The notes under the pieces were generated by a model. That model ran no database searches. It was not told where the DNA came from and saw nothing but the letters and a program-made list of their open reading frames with translations. Shown one piece after another: positions 9,104 to 18,735 of a stretch of 64,000 nucleotides of DNA. The position numbers and the translations under genes are program-made. The number at the start of each line of letters is the position of its first letter. Position 1 is the first letter of the stretch. The stretch comes from Anaerophaga thermohalophila DSM 12881. Lineage in GTDB: Bacteria; Bacteroidota; Bacteroidia; Bacteroidales; Marinilabiliaceae. Location of the stretch: the NCBI RefSeq assembly GCF_000191885.1, contig NZ_AEWI01000010.1, positions 1-64,000 of the forward strand, read 5' to 3'.

Positions 9104-9246
9104 TGAGTGCAGTATAAAAAGCATATTTTTGTCAAAATCAAGGCGTTTTAAATTTTTGTACCAGAGTTAACTTGTTGTTAATGAGAATATAAAAATTTAA
9201 AACAACAACGAGTTTGGCAACAAAGATGCTTTTTAGACCGGGCTCA
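9104..9246. repeat. MITE-like element, long-core subfamily (copy A)
   Basis: The 143-bp element has inverted ends (TGAGTGCAGTATAAAAAGC against GCTTTTTAGACCGGGCTCA) and an inner inverted pair, TTTTAAATTTTTG and AAAAATTTAAAAC. TAAA flanks both ends, a 4-bp target duplication. It ends 57 bp before nnr and contains TATTTTTG, a -7-like match pointing toward that gene. Confidence 0.85.
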
Positions 9247-9302
9247 TAAATACAAAAATACATTTTGTCATTAAAGTTTAACGTGTCATTTCTCATATTT
9301 AG

Positions 9303-10811
9303 ATGAAAATACTCACATCGAAACAAACAGGTGAAGTTGATCGCTTCACCATTGAAAACGAACCTATTGCATCCATTCATTTAATGGAAAGGGCTGCCAC
9401 ACAGGCTTATCGATGGATATCTGACAAGTATCCGGCAGCAGGTTTTAGTATATTCGCGGGTCCGGGCAATAATGGCGGTGATGCTCTCGCGATTGCCCGA
9501 ATGCTTATATCCGAAGGCAGAAATGTTGACATTTTCTTAATTCGCTCTGAAAGGTTATCGCCTGATGCTGCAACAAATCTCGAAAGGCTTCGGAAAATCT
9601 CATCTGCAAAAATAACAGATTTATCCACAAAACCATTACCCAATTCAACAAATCCGGGAACCGTGGCCATTGACGGTCTTTTCGGGTCGGGGCTTAACAG
9701 ACCACTTAACGAAAAAGCATCGTCCATTGTTTCGTTTATCAACAAAAACTATGACCAAAAAGTATCTGTTGATGTGCCTTCAGGACTATTTTGCGAAGAC
9801 AATGGTGCTAACATTCGTGAAAACATTGTTAAAGCAACCTATACGCTAACCTTTCAATTACCAAAGCTGTCTTTTCTTTTCGCGGAAAACAAAGCGCAGG
9901 TGGGACAGTGGATAGTGCTTCCCATAGGGTTAAGTAATAAAAAAATAGAAGAAACCCTCAGCCCCTGGCACATTACCGAATCATGGGAAGTTAAAAATAT
10001 GCTGCCCCCCCCAAATCGTTTCGCTCACAAAGGTACCATGGGGCATGCTCTACTTATCGCCGGTAGTTATGGCAAGACGGGTGCCGCCCTGATAGCCTCC
10101 ATGGCTTGCCTCAAATCGGGGGTCGGACTTCTTACCACGCATGTTCCTCACAGTGCCGTATCAATTTTGCAAACAGCCATCCCTGAAGCCATGATGAGTG
10201 TTGACCGTTCCGACCTTATATTTACCGAATTCCCTGACTTATCACCTTTCCCTGCTATTGGCATAGGCCCCGGAATAGGCACAAAAATCAATTCACAAAG
10301 AGCTTTTAGAGAGCTGCTTTCGGCAGCTCAAAATAAAAAAATGGTTATCGATGCCGACGGATTGAATATCCTGGCCGCCAACAAAGAATATCTGAATTAC
10401 CTCCAGCCCGGAACTATCCTGACACCCCACCCCAAAGAGTTTGAAAGGCTGGCAGGCCTTTCGGAAAATGACTATCAGCGCCTGGAAAAAGGAATTGAAT
10501 TTGCAAAAGAATTCAACATCGTTTTGGTTCTTAAAGGTGCTTACACAGCAGTGATTTCGCCCCGGGGTGAAGTGCGCTTTAATCCAACGGGAAATCCCGG
10601 AATGGCTACCGCCGGAAGCGGAGATGCGCTGACGGGAATTATCCTGGCTTTGCTGGCCAATGGTATTGAACCTTTTAATGCTGCACGGGTTGGTGTTTAT
10701 GTGCACGGACTCGCCGGAGACCTGGCGGCTCAAGAGGGACAGCGAGGCACCATTGCAACTAAAATCATAGAAAACCTTGGCCCGGCCTTTGCTAAAACAA
10801 CAGAAATATAA
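9303..10811 (+). CDS. nnr: Bifunctional NAD(P)HX epimerase / ADP-dependent NAD(P)HX dehydratase
   Basis: This enzyme repairs hydrated NADH and NADPH: the N-terminal YjeF domain epimerises the R form, and the C-terminal ribokinase-like domain dehydrates the S form using ADP. In the 502-residue product, FAGPGNNGGDALAIAR (residues 51-66) is the epimerase phosphate-binding loop and DGLFGSGLNRPL follows. The second half has the HPKEFERLAG and GNPGMATAGSGDALTG motifs, the latter holding the catalytic Asp of the kinase-fold dehydratase. The length fits the fused form. It is monocistronic, with a MITE-like repeat immediately upstream and a tandem repeat array downstream. Such repair may matter where NAD(H) is cycled by hydrogenases. 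Confidence 0.95.
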   Translation: MKILTSKQTGEVDRFTIENEPIASIHLMERAATQAYRWISDKYPAAGFSIFAGPGNNGGDALAIARMLISEGRNVDIFLIRSERLSPDAATNLERLRKISSAKITDLSTKPLPNSTNPGTVAIDGLFGSGLNRPLNEKASSIVSFINKNYDQKVSVDVPSGLFCEDNGANIRENIVKATYTLTFQLPKLSFLFAENKAQVGQWIVLPIGLSNKKIEETLSPWHITESWEVKNMLPPPNRFAHKGTMGHALLIAGSYGKTGAALIASMACLKSGVGLLTTHVPHSAVSILQTAIPEAMMSVDRSDLIFTEFPDLSPFPAIGIGPGIGTKINSQRAFRELLSAAQNKKMVIDADGLNILAANKEYLNYLQPGTILTPHPKEFERLAGLSENDYQRLEKGIEFAKEFNIVLVLKGAYTAVISPRGEVRFNPTGNPGMATAGSGDALTGIILALLANGIEPFNAARVGVYVHGLAGDLAAQEGQRGTIATKIIENLGPAFAKTTEI

Positions 10812-10982
10812 CCCCGCGGCCTTATTTTTTACTAACTTTGATAATTCAATTTTGGAAAAACGTGAAAAATAAATAGCTATATATCACCATTCAAAAAAAC
10901 TTATAATACTCTAACAACCAATGCACTAATAATATTAACAACTTTAACAATTCTAACAGCCGTAACAACTTATTAAATGTAA

Positions 10983-11403
10983 GATGAAACGAGCATGACA
11001 AAGATTGCCTTAATAGATTATCAGATTTTTAGATATAAGATTTAAGATGAAACGGGCATGACAAGGTTTATCACAAAAGTTGATGTATAGAATGAATCAA
11101 TCATGCGAGTTCCATTCGACCAATAACTTAAGTAAATTATATACTGATGAAACGAGCATGACAAAGATTGGTTTAATAGATTTTTAGATGTAAGATGGTA
11201 AGATGTAAGATAAAACGGGCCTGACAAGGCATACCATAACAAGAATATGTATAAAGCCTTACATGCGAGTTCCATCAGACCAATAACTTAAGTAAATTAT
11301 ATACTGATGAAACGAGCATGACAAGGTTTGTCACAAAAGGACATGTATAAATCTCAATCATGCGAGTTCCATCAGACCAATAACTTAGACTAATTTTATA
11401 CTG
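10983..11403 (+). repeat. Tandem array of the 97-bp dispersed element (six units, two shortened)
   Basis: Unit starts (GATGAAACGAGCATG or close variants) fall at 10983, 11046, 11146, 11209, 11306 and, as the terminal partial motif, 11403. Spacings of 97 bp (11209-11306-11403) and 100 bp are full units. Those of 63 bp are a shortened subtype in which the second half is replaced by TTAGAT-type sequence. The last motif overlaps the start codon of the DUF4831 gene at 11404. The gap 10812-10982 shows only AT-rich, ACAACT-like simple sequence. Confidence 0.85.
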
Positions 11404-12486
11404 ATGAAAAACATCCTTTATTTGATATTCCTGGTTGCTTTTGCATCATGCAATGCACAAAAAAATGTTTCGGAAGTCAATGTAATTCCGGCACAGAAAC
11501 CGCTTCAACAAGACGGCATTTTCTACCATCTTCCGGTAACCGTTGTTAATATCGAAGTTACCGCCAAAAGAACCATCGAAAAAAGAGGGCCATATTACCG
11601 TTATTCACAACGGTTCCTGAACCTCAACGATATAATCACCGAAGACCGCACATCATGGGAGATTACTGAAGCCAGTATCTATACTTCAGGGGCACCTGAT
11701 GCCGATCGTGTTTTCAGGATTATGTCTGAGGGTACACCTTCCGGCGCTGCTGTAAATCTGACACCCGATGGTATTTTAACAGGACTCAACCTGAATGAAA
11801 CAAGTACCGGCACTGTGCATCAGAATTTACAAATTGAAACCACCAAACAACCCGAAGACATCTCATTTGACGATGTGCCGTTTACCGAGGAACAACTCAT
11901 TAAAACATCGAGTGCCGCAACAGCCGAAGAAGTAGCGGCAGAAATATACCGGCTCAGAGAAGCCCGCAGACGATTGCTCGAAAGTGATATGCAAACCCTT
12001 CCCCCCGACAATGGGGCGTACGAAAGAATACTTGAAGGCATTAACAAACTCGAAGAACAGTATCTCTCATTGTTTAAAGGGAAAAAAGAGACAACTTTTG
12101 TCACCAAAACCTTCACTTTTATTCCTGATGCCTCAATGCCAGCCGAGCAGGTACTCTTCAGATTTTCAGAACAAAAAGGATTTACCGACAACCTCGACAT
12201 GGCCGGAACACCGGTTTATATCGAAATAAAAAGTGAAACAGGGGTTGAAAAAGGCCGGTTGCAACCCCGGGAAGACAAAACTGAAAGATCGGGACTGATT
12301 TATTGTAAACCCGCGAAAGTGAATGTTAAAGTAATCGACCGCACTGTTTTGCTCAATGAAGCCGAAGTATTGGTTGCTCAGTTCGGTACTTTGCACCGTT
12401 TGCCATCCTCACTCCTCGACAGTTCCGTAACAAAAGTGAAACTGGACCAGAAAACGGGAGCTTTGCTGAAAATCACTACTAAATAG
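11404..12486 (+). CDS. DUF4831 family lipoprotein
   Basis: The 360-residue protein of unknown function begins with a lipoprotein signal peptide: hydrophobic residues 4-14 and a lipobox ending FASC, so acylation is expected at C16. It is probably anchored in the outer or inner membrane. The features VNIEVTAKRTIEKRGPYYRYSQRFL and ITEDRTSWEI at residues 45-85 resemble the Bacteroidota family DUF4831; I assign this from memory of the family pattern. Residues 170-220 are helical and charged. The start codon lies within the last GATGAAA of the upstream repeat array, so the element supplies the translation start context. No partner gene is evident. Confidence 0.8.
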   Translation: MKNILYLIFLVAFASCNAQKNVSEVNVIPAQKPLQQDGIFYHLPVTVVNIEVTAKRTIEKRGPYYRYSQRFLNLNDIITEDRTSWEITEASIYTSGAPDADRVFRIMSEGTPSGAAVNLTPDGILTGLNLNETSTGTVHQNLQIETTKQPEDISFDDVPFTEEQLIKTSSAATAEEVAAEIYRLREARRRLLESDMQTLPPDNGAYERILEGINKLEEQYLSLFKGKKETTFVTKTFTFIPDASMPAEQVLFRFSEQKGFTDNLDMAGTPVYIEIKSETGVEKGRLQPREDKTERSGLIYCKPAKVNVKVIDRTVLLNEAEVLVAQFGTLHRLPSSLLDSSVTKVKLDQKTGALLKITTK

Positions 12487-12668
12487 GCTGTCAAGCTGTT
12501 AGATTGTTAAACTTTTATATTGTTATATTGTTAGAGGTGAGATCAGGCAGATATTAGTCATTCAGCGACTGACCTTCTTTACCGAACATATGACAGGGAA
12601 TAATCCCTTCACGTGATCATTAATACTGGAAGTGAGATAATTTTGAAACCAAAATAAACCATAAAAAA

Positions 12669-14129
12669 ATGAACACCAATATTGCAAATCTGGAACCTGA
12701 AAGCCTTTGGAATTATTTCCATGCCCTTACTCAAATTCCACGCCCGTCGAAAAAAGAATCTGCTGCTGTCGATTTTGTGGAAAAAGAAGGTAAAAGACTG
12801 GGATTGGAAACCATAAAAGATGAGGTGGGCAATGTAATCATCCGCAAACCCGCTGCCAAAGGAATGGAAAAGGCCAAAGGAGTGGTACTTCAGGCACACC
12901 TCGATATGGTTCCCCAAAAAAACAGTAACAAACAACACGACTTCGAAAAAGACCCCATTGAAGCGTATGAAGAAAACGGATGGGTAAAAGCAAACGGAAC
13001 CACACTGGGAGCGGATAACGGAATAGGAGTAGCAGCTGCACTCGCCGTGCTGGCAAGCAAAGAACTGAAACACGGCCCTGTAGAAGCTCTCTTCACGGTG
13101 GATGAAGAATCGGGAATGACCGGAGCCAATCACCTGAAACCTGGCATCTTAAAGGGTGACATAATGATTAACATGGACTCGGAAGATGAGGGCGAATTAT
13201 ATGTAGGATGTGCCGGTGGAACAGATGCCAATGCCGTTTTCACATTCATGGAAGAGGAATTTCCGGAAAATTACACCGCCCTTAAAATTAGCCTTACAGG
13301 ACTGAAAGGCGGACACTCGGGGTTGGATATCAATCTCGAACGCGGCAACGCCAACAAGCTGATGTTCCGCCTTTTAAAACATATTGTCGCCAACGAGGGT
13401 GCAAGGCTATCGTCCATTGAGGGCGGCAACCTTCGAAATGCGATTCCCCGCGAAGCCTTTGCATTAATTGGAGTTCCTGCAAAAAATCTGAATAAAGTAA
13501 AACAGGAAGTTGCCCGCTTTAAAAAAATCTTCACCAATGAATTAAAGAGCGTTGAGCCTGATCTCGAACTCAAAATTGAAGAAACAAAAGCCCCCCATTT
13601 TTTGATGGATGAGATGACCCAGGACGACCTTATCAATGCCATTCAGGCATGCCCAAACGGTGTTATCAGGATGAGCACCGATATGCCGGGGTTGGTTGAA
13701 ACCTCACTCAACCTCGCCATTGTGCAGACCAAAAACAAAGAAGTACATGTAAAAGCTTTGATACGCTCATCGGTGGACACGGCCAAAGAAGACGTGGAAT
13801 CAACACTCGAAAGTATTTTCCTGCTGGCCGGGGCTCAGGTATGGTTCGATGGTCAATATCCCGGATGGAAACCCAATATGGATTCCGAAATATTGAAAAC
13901 CATGCAAACGGTATATAAAAACAAATGGGGAAAAACACCGGAAATAAAAGCCATTCACGCAGGCCTGGAGTGCGGTATCCTCGGAAGTACCTACCCAAAC
14001 TGGGATATGATATCATTCGGCCCAACCATCAATTTCCCGCATTCACCCGATGAAATGGTCAATGTGGAAAGTGTCCGGAAATTCTGGGAGTTTTTGGTTG
14101 CTACTTTGGAAAATATTCCGACAAAATAG
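12669..14129 (+). CDS. pepD: Aminoacyl-histidine (Xaa-His) dipeptidase PepD, M20 family
   Basis: A cytoplasmic metallopeptidase that splits Xaa-His and other dipeptides. In the 486-residue product the M20 metal ligands and catalytic residues are readable: H77 and D79 in QAHLDMVPQ, D116 in TTLGADNGIG, and E146-E147 in TVDEESGMTG. DMINMDSEDEGELYVGCAGG-type sequence then begins the inserted dimerisation domain typical of PepD, and a C-terminal HAGLECG/SFGPTI segment completes the metal site. Length matches the family (about 485). The ATG at 12669 is preceded by AAACCATAAAAAA with no clear Shine-Dalgarno. It acts downstream of peptide uptake and may serve the POT transporter encoded nearby. Confidence 0.95.
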   Translation: MNTNIANLEPESLWNYFHALTQIPRPSKKESAAVDFVEKEGKRLGLETIKDEVGNVIIRKPAAKGMEKAKGVVLQAHLDMVPQKNSNKQHDFEKDPIEAYEENGWVKANGTTLGADNGIGVAAALAVLASKELKHGPVEALFTVDEESGMTGANHLKPGILKGDIMINMDSEDEGELYVGCAGGTDANAVFTFMEEEFPENYTALKISLTGLKGGHSGLDINLERGNANKLMFRLLKHIVANEGARLSSIEGGNLRNAIPREAFALIGVPAKNLNKVKQEVARFKKIFTNELKSVEPDLELKIEETKAPHFLMDEMTQDDLINAIQACPNGVIRMSTDMPGLVETSLNLAIVQTKNKEVHVKALIRSSVDTAKEDVESTLESIFLLAGAQVWFDGQYPGWKPNMDSEILKTMQTVYKNKWGKTPEIKAIHAGLECGILGSTYPNWDMISFGPTINFPHSPDEMVNVESVRKFWEFLVATLENIPTK

Positions 14130-14203
14130 GAACGAAAAAAATACCAAACCAATCACCTTATCTTCTGAAACAATACTCCCAACACAATTTAACACACATT
14201 TTT

Positions 14204-14233
14204 TTGAATATCAGTCCTTAAAAAATACCTTTG
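14204..14233 (+). promoter_or_regulatory. Promoter of the ClC gene
   Basis: TTG at 14204-14206 and TACCTTTG at 14226-14233 are spaced by 19 bases, an excellent match to the Bacteroidota -33/-7 pattern. The start site would leave a leader of about 125 nt before the ATG at 14367. Confidence 0.6.
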
Positions 14234-14366
14234 CGCTCCGGTTAGCGTACACCGGCAAGAATCTGACAGCCGCACAAAATACATACTTGATTGAATCAGC
14301 GCGACACAAGTATTCCAACCGCGTTTGGCAACCGACACAAAAACGCACTCATTACAGTTTTTCCAA

Positions 14367-16145
14367 ATGGAAACGGCATCAAAACTATTAGGACGTTTTT
14401 TGATCTGGCGTGTAAAAAACATTCCTCAAAAACAATTCACCCTGATTCTGAGCTTCATTATAGGATTGGGCAGTGGCTTGGCGGCTGTTATTCTGAAAAA
14501 TACCATTCATTATACTCAACAGCTGTTAACCGGAAGATTTACTCTTGAACATCAAAACTGGCTCTATCTGGCCTATCCGATTATTGGAATTTTCTTAACC
14601 GTCATCTTTACCAGGTATGTTGTTAAAGATTCAATCGGTCATGGTATCACAAAAATATTGCATGCTTTTTCAAGAAAAGGTGGCTATCTAAAACCTCACA
14701 ATACCTATACATCTATAATAGCCAGTACCTTTACCATCGGTTTTGGAGGCTCTGTAGGTGCTGAGGCACCGATTGTTCTGACCGGGGCTTCTATAGGGTC
14801 GTCACTGGGACGGATGTTTCACCTCAACCAAAAGACCATAACCCTGCTGGTGGGAAGCGGAGCTGCCGGCGCCATTGCCGGTATTTTTAAAGCCCCCATA
14901 GCAGGCCTGGTATTTACCCTTGAAGTCCTGATGCTCGATTTGACCATGGCATCTGTTATACCGCTACTGATATCGTCGGTGACAGCTACTACCATCGCGT
15001 ATTTTTTTCTGGGTAAGAGTGCCGAATTTACGTTTCATCTCCAGGAGCAGTTTCTGCTCAACAACCTGCCATGGTATATTGTACTTGGCATCCTGGGTGG
15101 ATTAATTTCACTGTACATGACAAGGGGCAACATGTATGTGGAAGAACGGATAGCAAAAATCAAAAATCCTTATTTGAAATTACTTTCAGGAGGGGTAATT
15201 CTCAGCTTACTCATATTCCTTTTCCCTCCGCTATACGGCGAAGGATATACAACCATCTCTGCCCTGTTGAGCGGAAATACCGACGCCATTGTAGAAAATA
15301 CTTTCTTTTACAATTTGAGGAACAATAATTTCATAATTATGGGCTTTCTGGCCCTGTTGATTATTTTCAAAGTTTTGGCCACCGCAGCCACCAACGGCAG
15401 CGGTGGTGTTGGAGGAATCTTTGCGCCAACCCTGTTTACAGGCGGTGTGGCCGGATTTTTTATGGCGAAATTATTAAAAGAACTCGGCTGGGCCAGCTTG
15501 CCTGAATCTCATTTCACACTTGCAGGGATGGCAGCACTCATGGCAGGTGTAATGCATGCACCGTTGACCGCCATTTTTCTGATTGCCGAAATTACCAACG
15601 GCTATGCACTGTTTCTCCCTCTTATCCTTACATCCACCGTTTCGTATATCACCATCATGTATTTCGAACCTCACTCTATCTATACCAAACGACTGGCCAA
15701 AAAGGGAGAGCTGCTAACCCATCATAAAGACAAAGCTGTGCTTACCCTGATGCGGCTTAACAAAGTCATCGAAACCGATTTTATGACAATCCGCCCCGAA
15801 CAAACCCTTGGTGAGCTGGTGAAAATAATTGCCAAAGCCAGAAGAAATATCTTTCCGGTAGTGAATGAAGACGGGAAACTTCTGGGAATCGTACTTCTCG
15901 ACGATATAAGAGATATCATGTTCAATAACGAACTGTACAACACCACAAAAGTGGAAAACCTGATGACCATACCGCCCGCTTTTATAGAAGCCAATGAAAA
16001 TATGGATCAGGTAATGCGAAAATTCGAGGAAACAGGGGCATGGAACCTTCCGGTTGTTGAAAATGGGCGATATCTGGGATTTGTATCAAAATCAAAAATA
16101 TTCTCGGTCTACCGGAGAGTTCTCATTCACTTTTCTGATGAGTAA
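14367..16145 (+). CDS. ClC-family chloride channel/antiporter with C-terminal CBS domains
   Basis: A membrane protein of about 592 residues that moves chloride, probably in exchange for protons. About ten to twelve hydrophobic helices fill the first 440 residues. GGSVGAEAPIVLTG is the ion-binding loop (usual GREGP, here GAEAP) and keeps the gating glutamate. GSGGVGGIFAPTLFTGG is the second selectivity loop. Residues from about 460 form two CBS domains (DFMTIRPEQTLGELV..., NLMTIPPAFIEANENM...), which bind nucleotides in other family members and may regulate gating. The frame is open 14 codons upstream, but I take METASKLLGRF at 14367 because the promoter and AT-rich leader lie before it and the extra residues are not family-like. 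Confidence 0.92.
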   Translation: METASKLLGRFLIWRVKNIPQKQFTLILSFIIGLGSGLAAVILKNTIHYTQQLLTGRFTLEHQNWLYLAYPIIGIFLTVIFTRYVVKDSIGHGITKILHAFSRKGGYLKPHNTYTSIIASTFTIGFGGSVGAEAPIVLTGASIGSSLGRMFHLNQKTITLLVGSGAAGAIAGIFKAPIAGLVFTLEVLMLDLTMASVIPLLISSVTATTIAYFFLGKSAEFTFHLQEQFLLNNLPWYIVLGILGGLISLYMTRGNMYVEERIAKIKNPYLKLLSGGVILSLLIFLFPPLYGEGYTTISALLSGNTDAIVENTFFYNLRNNNFIIMGFLALLIIFKVLATAATNGSGGVGGIFAPTLFTGGVAGFFMAKLLKELGWASLPESHFTLAGMAALMAGVMHAPLTAIFLIAEITNGYALFLPLILTSTVSYITIMYFEPHSIYTKRLAKKGELLTHHKDKAVLTLMRLNKVIETDFMTIRPEQTLGELVKIIAKARRNIFPVVNEDGKLLGIVLLDDIRDIMFNNELYNTTKVENLMTIPPAFIEANENMDQVMRKFEETGAWNLPVVENGRYLGFVSKSKIFSVYRRVLIHFSDE

Positions 16146-16192
16146 TTAGTTAGTACCCCGTCCATAACGTCGGAAAAATTTCTTACTTATCA

Positions 16193-16317
16193 TGTGTCTG
16201 GTCAGAAAGTACCGGCTACAAGGCTTGCGAAGACGCCAAAAACGGCGTTTACTTTTAGTAAATGAGTTTTCTGGCGGCAAGCGTAACACAGCAAATGGTA
16301 CTTTATGGACAGACACA
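16193..16317. repeat. Inverted-repeat element of a third family (copy 1)
   Basis: The ends TGTGTCTGGTCAGAAAGTAC and, inverted, GTACTTTATGGACAGACACA are imperfect ~20-bp terminal repeats. The core has nested palindromes (ACGCC/GGCGT and CTTGC/GCAAG). A diverged relative lies at 60043-60188. The gap to glyA holds nothing else I recognise. Confidence 0.7.
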
Positions 16318-16523
16318 TTTCTGTATCAGGTTGAAAATTTGAAATACGAATAGCTAATAAAAATAAACTGAAATCTTTACCTTTGAGAAAATTTGAAAAA
16401 TAATATCCGCCCTTTTGTCGGTTGTTCCTGTTAAGATTTATGATTTCCATGAAGAATGCCACTTCTTCAATCTGTTAACTTAACATCTACCCACGATTAA
16501 AGGGTTCCTAACTTTACGAAACA

Positions 16524-17804
16524 ATGAAGAGAGACGACAAAATTTTTGAACTGATTGAAAAAGAGCATCAGCGCCAGCTCAACGGCATAGAGCTGATTGC
16601 ATCAGAGAATTTTGTGAGCGACCAGGTTATGGAAGCCATGGGCTCATGTATGACCAACAAGTATGCCGAGGGGTTACCCGGAAAACGTTATTACGGAGGA
16701 TGCCAGGTGGTGGATGAGAGTGAAACGCTTGCCATCGAGCGCCTGAAAGAGCTGTTCGATGCCGAATGGGCCAACGTTCAACCTCACAGTGGTGCCCAGG
16801 CAAATATGGCAGTGCTGATGACGGTACTGAATCCGGGCGACAAGTTTCTTGGTCTTGATCTGGCACACGGCGGTCATCTCTCTCACGGATCACCGGTCAA
16901 CAGTTCCGGAAAGCTCTATAAACCCATTGCTTATGGTGTAAAAGAAGATACCGGCATGGTTGATTACGATATGATGGAGAAACTTGCCCTGGAGCATAAG
17001 CCAAAACTAATTATCGGGGGTGCTTCAGCCTATTCGCGCGACTGGGATTATGAACGTATGCGCGCCATTGCCGATAAAGTCGGAGCCATCCTCATGATTG
17101 ATATGGCCCACCCTGCCGGTCTGATTGCTGCCGGTCTGCTGAAAAATCCGGTGAAATATGCGCATGTTGTTACATCAACCACCCATAAAACTCTGCGTGG
17201 ACCACGTGGCGGTATTATCCTGATGGGAAAAGACTTTGACAATCCAATGGGCATCAGGACCAAAAAAGGTGAACTCAGAAAAATGTCCTCATTACTCGAC
17301 TCAGCTGTATTCCCTGGTATTCAGGGCGGCCCCCTGGAACATATCATTGCAGCAAAAGCGGTATCGTTCTTTGAAGCATTGCAGCCCGAGTACAAAGAAT
17401 ATCAAAAGCAGGTAAAGAAAAATGCCCAAAAAATGGCGGAATGCTTTATTGAAAAAGGCTACAAGGTGATTTCGGGCGGGACTGACAACCACAATATGCT
17501 CATCGATTTGCGCACCAAATTTCCCGAACTAACCGGTAAAAAGGCCGAAAACACACTTGTGCTTGCCGATATTACCATTAATAAAAACATGGTACCTTTC
17601 GACGACCGGTCTCCATTTCAGACTTCGGGAATTCGCGTTGGGACCCCTGCCATCACCACCCGCGGACTAAAAGAAGAGCACATCGGACACGTTGTTGACC
17701 TTATCGACGAAGTGCTCAGTAATCCCGACAACGAAAACACCATTGTTTCGGTTCGCAGAAAAGTAAACCAAATGATGAAAGATTTCCCCATTTTTGCCCG
17801 ATAG
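16524..17804 (+). CDS. glyA: Serine hydroxymethyltransferase
   Basis: A cytoplasmic PLP enzyme interconverting serine and glycine and charging tetrahydrofolate with a one-carbon unit. The 426-residue product has the expected opening ([20 protein letters not shown]), [14 protein letters not shown], and [15 protein letters not shown], whose lysine in HKT forms the Schiff base with PLP. The C-terminal [11 protein letters not shown] segment binds substrate and folate. Length is normal. The TauE-like gene starts directly after the stop codon (TAG then ATG), so the two are very likely co-transcribed. Confidence 0.98.
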   Translation: MKRDDKIFELIEKEHQRQLNGIELIASENFVSDQVMEAMGSCMTNKYAEGLPGKRYYGGCQVVDESETLAIERLKELFDAEWANVQPHSGAQANMAVLMTVLNPGDKFLGLDLAHGGHLSHGSPVNSSGKLYKPIAYGVKEDTGMVDYDMMEKLALEHKPKLIIGGASAYSRDWDYERMRAIADKVGAILMIDMAHPAGLIAAGLLKNPVKYAHVVTSTTHKTLRGPRGGIILMGKDFDNPMGIRTKKGELRKMSSLLDSAVFPGIQGGPLEHIIAAKAVSFFEALQPEYKEYQKQVKKNAQKMAECFIEKGYKVISGGTDNHNMLIDLRTKFPELTGKKAENTLVLADITINKNMVPFDDRSPFQTSGIRVGTPAITTRGLKEEHIGHVVDLIDEVLSNPDNENTIVSVRRKVNQMMKDFPIFAR

Positions 17805-18560
17805 ATGGAAATGACAGACGTCACCATATTGATTTTAGCCGGCCTGGCCGCCGGAGTCATAAATACATTAGCGGGGAGTGGTTCACTGATAACCCTCCCC
17901 CTTTTGATGTTTATGGGTCTGCCGCCTGCAGTTGCCAATGGTACCAACCGGATTGGCGTGGTCGTGCAAAACATTGTAGCGACGGGCAATTTTATCCGTC
18001 AAAAGGAACTCAGCCCCAAAAAAGAATGGTCGCTGGTCATCCCGACTCTTTTCGGTTCATTAGTTGGTGCCCTGATAGCTGTTGAAGTCAATGAGGATTT
18101 TCTTAACTATTTTATAGGCGGGCTGCTGATTGTCATGTTTTTCGTGATACTTCTGAAACCGACCAGCTGGATAAAAGGAAAAGCAGGACGAGTAAGAACC
18201 ACCCGCTCACGAATTATTAACAGTGCTATTTTCTTTTTCATCGGTGTTTACGGAGGGTTTATCCAGGCCGGTGTAGGATTATTTTTGCTGGCAGGACTTG
18301 TTTTGAGTGCAGGATACGACCTGGTAAAAGCAAACTCAGTAAAGGTTCTCATGGTGCTTTCTTTTACTATTGTTGCACTTGTAATTTTTTTATTAGCGGG
18401 AAAAATAGTCTGGAGCTATGGTTTGCTTCTTGCAGCGGGCAATGCTGCAGGAGCATGGGTAGCATCACGCAATGCCAGAAAAATTGGTGCCAAAAACATT
18501 CGGTATATCTTATTGGCAGTAGTTCTCTTCTCAGGACTTAAAGTATTGGGAGTGTTTTAG
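17805..18560 (+). CDS. TauE/SafE-family membrane permease
   Basis: A 251-residue integral membrane protein with about eight hydrophobic segments in two similar halves, each with a Gly-rich motif (AAGVINTLAGSGSLITLPLLMFMGLPPAVANGTNRIGV and GVYGGFIQAGVGLFLLAGLVL). This pattern is the TauE/SafE (DUF81) family, whose members export sulfite, sulfoacetate or related anions; the substrate cannot be told here. The start codon directly abuts the glyA stop; a second ATG three codons on is an alternative start. Coupling to glyA suggests joint expression but does not reveal a shared pathway. Confidence 0.88.
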   Translation: MEMTDVTILILAGLAAGVINTLAGSGSLITLPLLMFMGLPPAVANGTNRIGVVVQNIVATGNFIRQKELSPKKEWSLVIPTLFGSLVGALIAVEVNEDFLNYFIGGLLIVMFFVILLKPTSWIKGKAGRVRTTRSRIINSAIFFFIGVYGGFIQAGVGLFLLAGLVLSAGYDLVKANSVKVLMVLSFTIVALVIFLLAGKIVWSYGLLLAAGNAAGAWVASRNARKIGAKNIRYILLAVVLFSGLKVLGVF

Positions 18561-18735
18561 ATAAAAATATGTACGACAACTTCGGCATCGCATTTTATTG
18601 GATAATTTTAGCTATAAACATTGGCGAATGCCGAAAGAACACAAAGCAGTTCCACACATTTCCCGGAATAAACCAAATAAACAACTAAAAACCAAATATT
18701 TAATGTTGTGCGTTGTACTTATATAGCTTTTTCTG

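Noticed and set aside
10983-11403. Evenly spaced repeats that could be taken for a second CRISPR array
   Set aside because: The whole 97-bp unit is conserved, not just a repeat part; there are no variable spacers, and the same unit occurs singly and nested elsewhere.
12609-13133. Long minus-strand frames opposite pepD, and similar frames opposite rpoB, rpoC and tuf
   Set aside because: They are shadows of strongly coding plus- or minus-strand genes with Cys/Phe/Ser-rich, non-protein-like composition.
16193-16317. Possible integron attC-like site because of imperfect palindrome
   Set aside because: No integrase or attC core motifs; the structure is explained by terminal inverted repeats shared with 60043.
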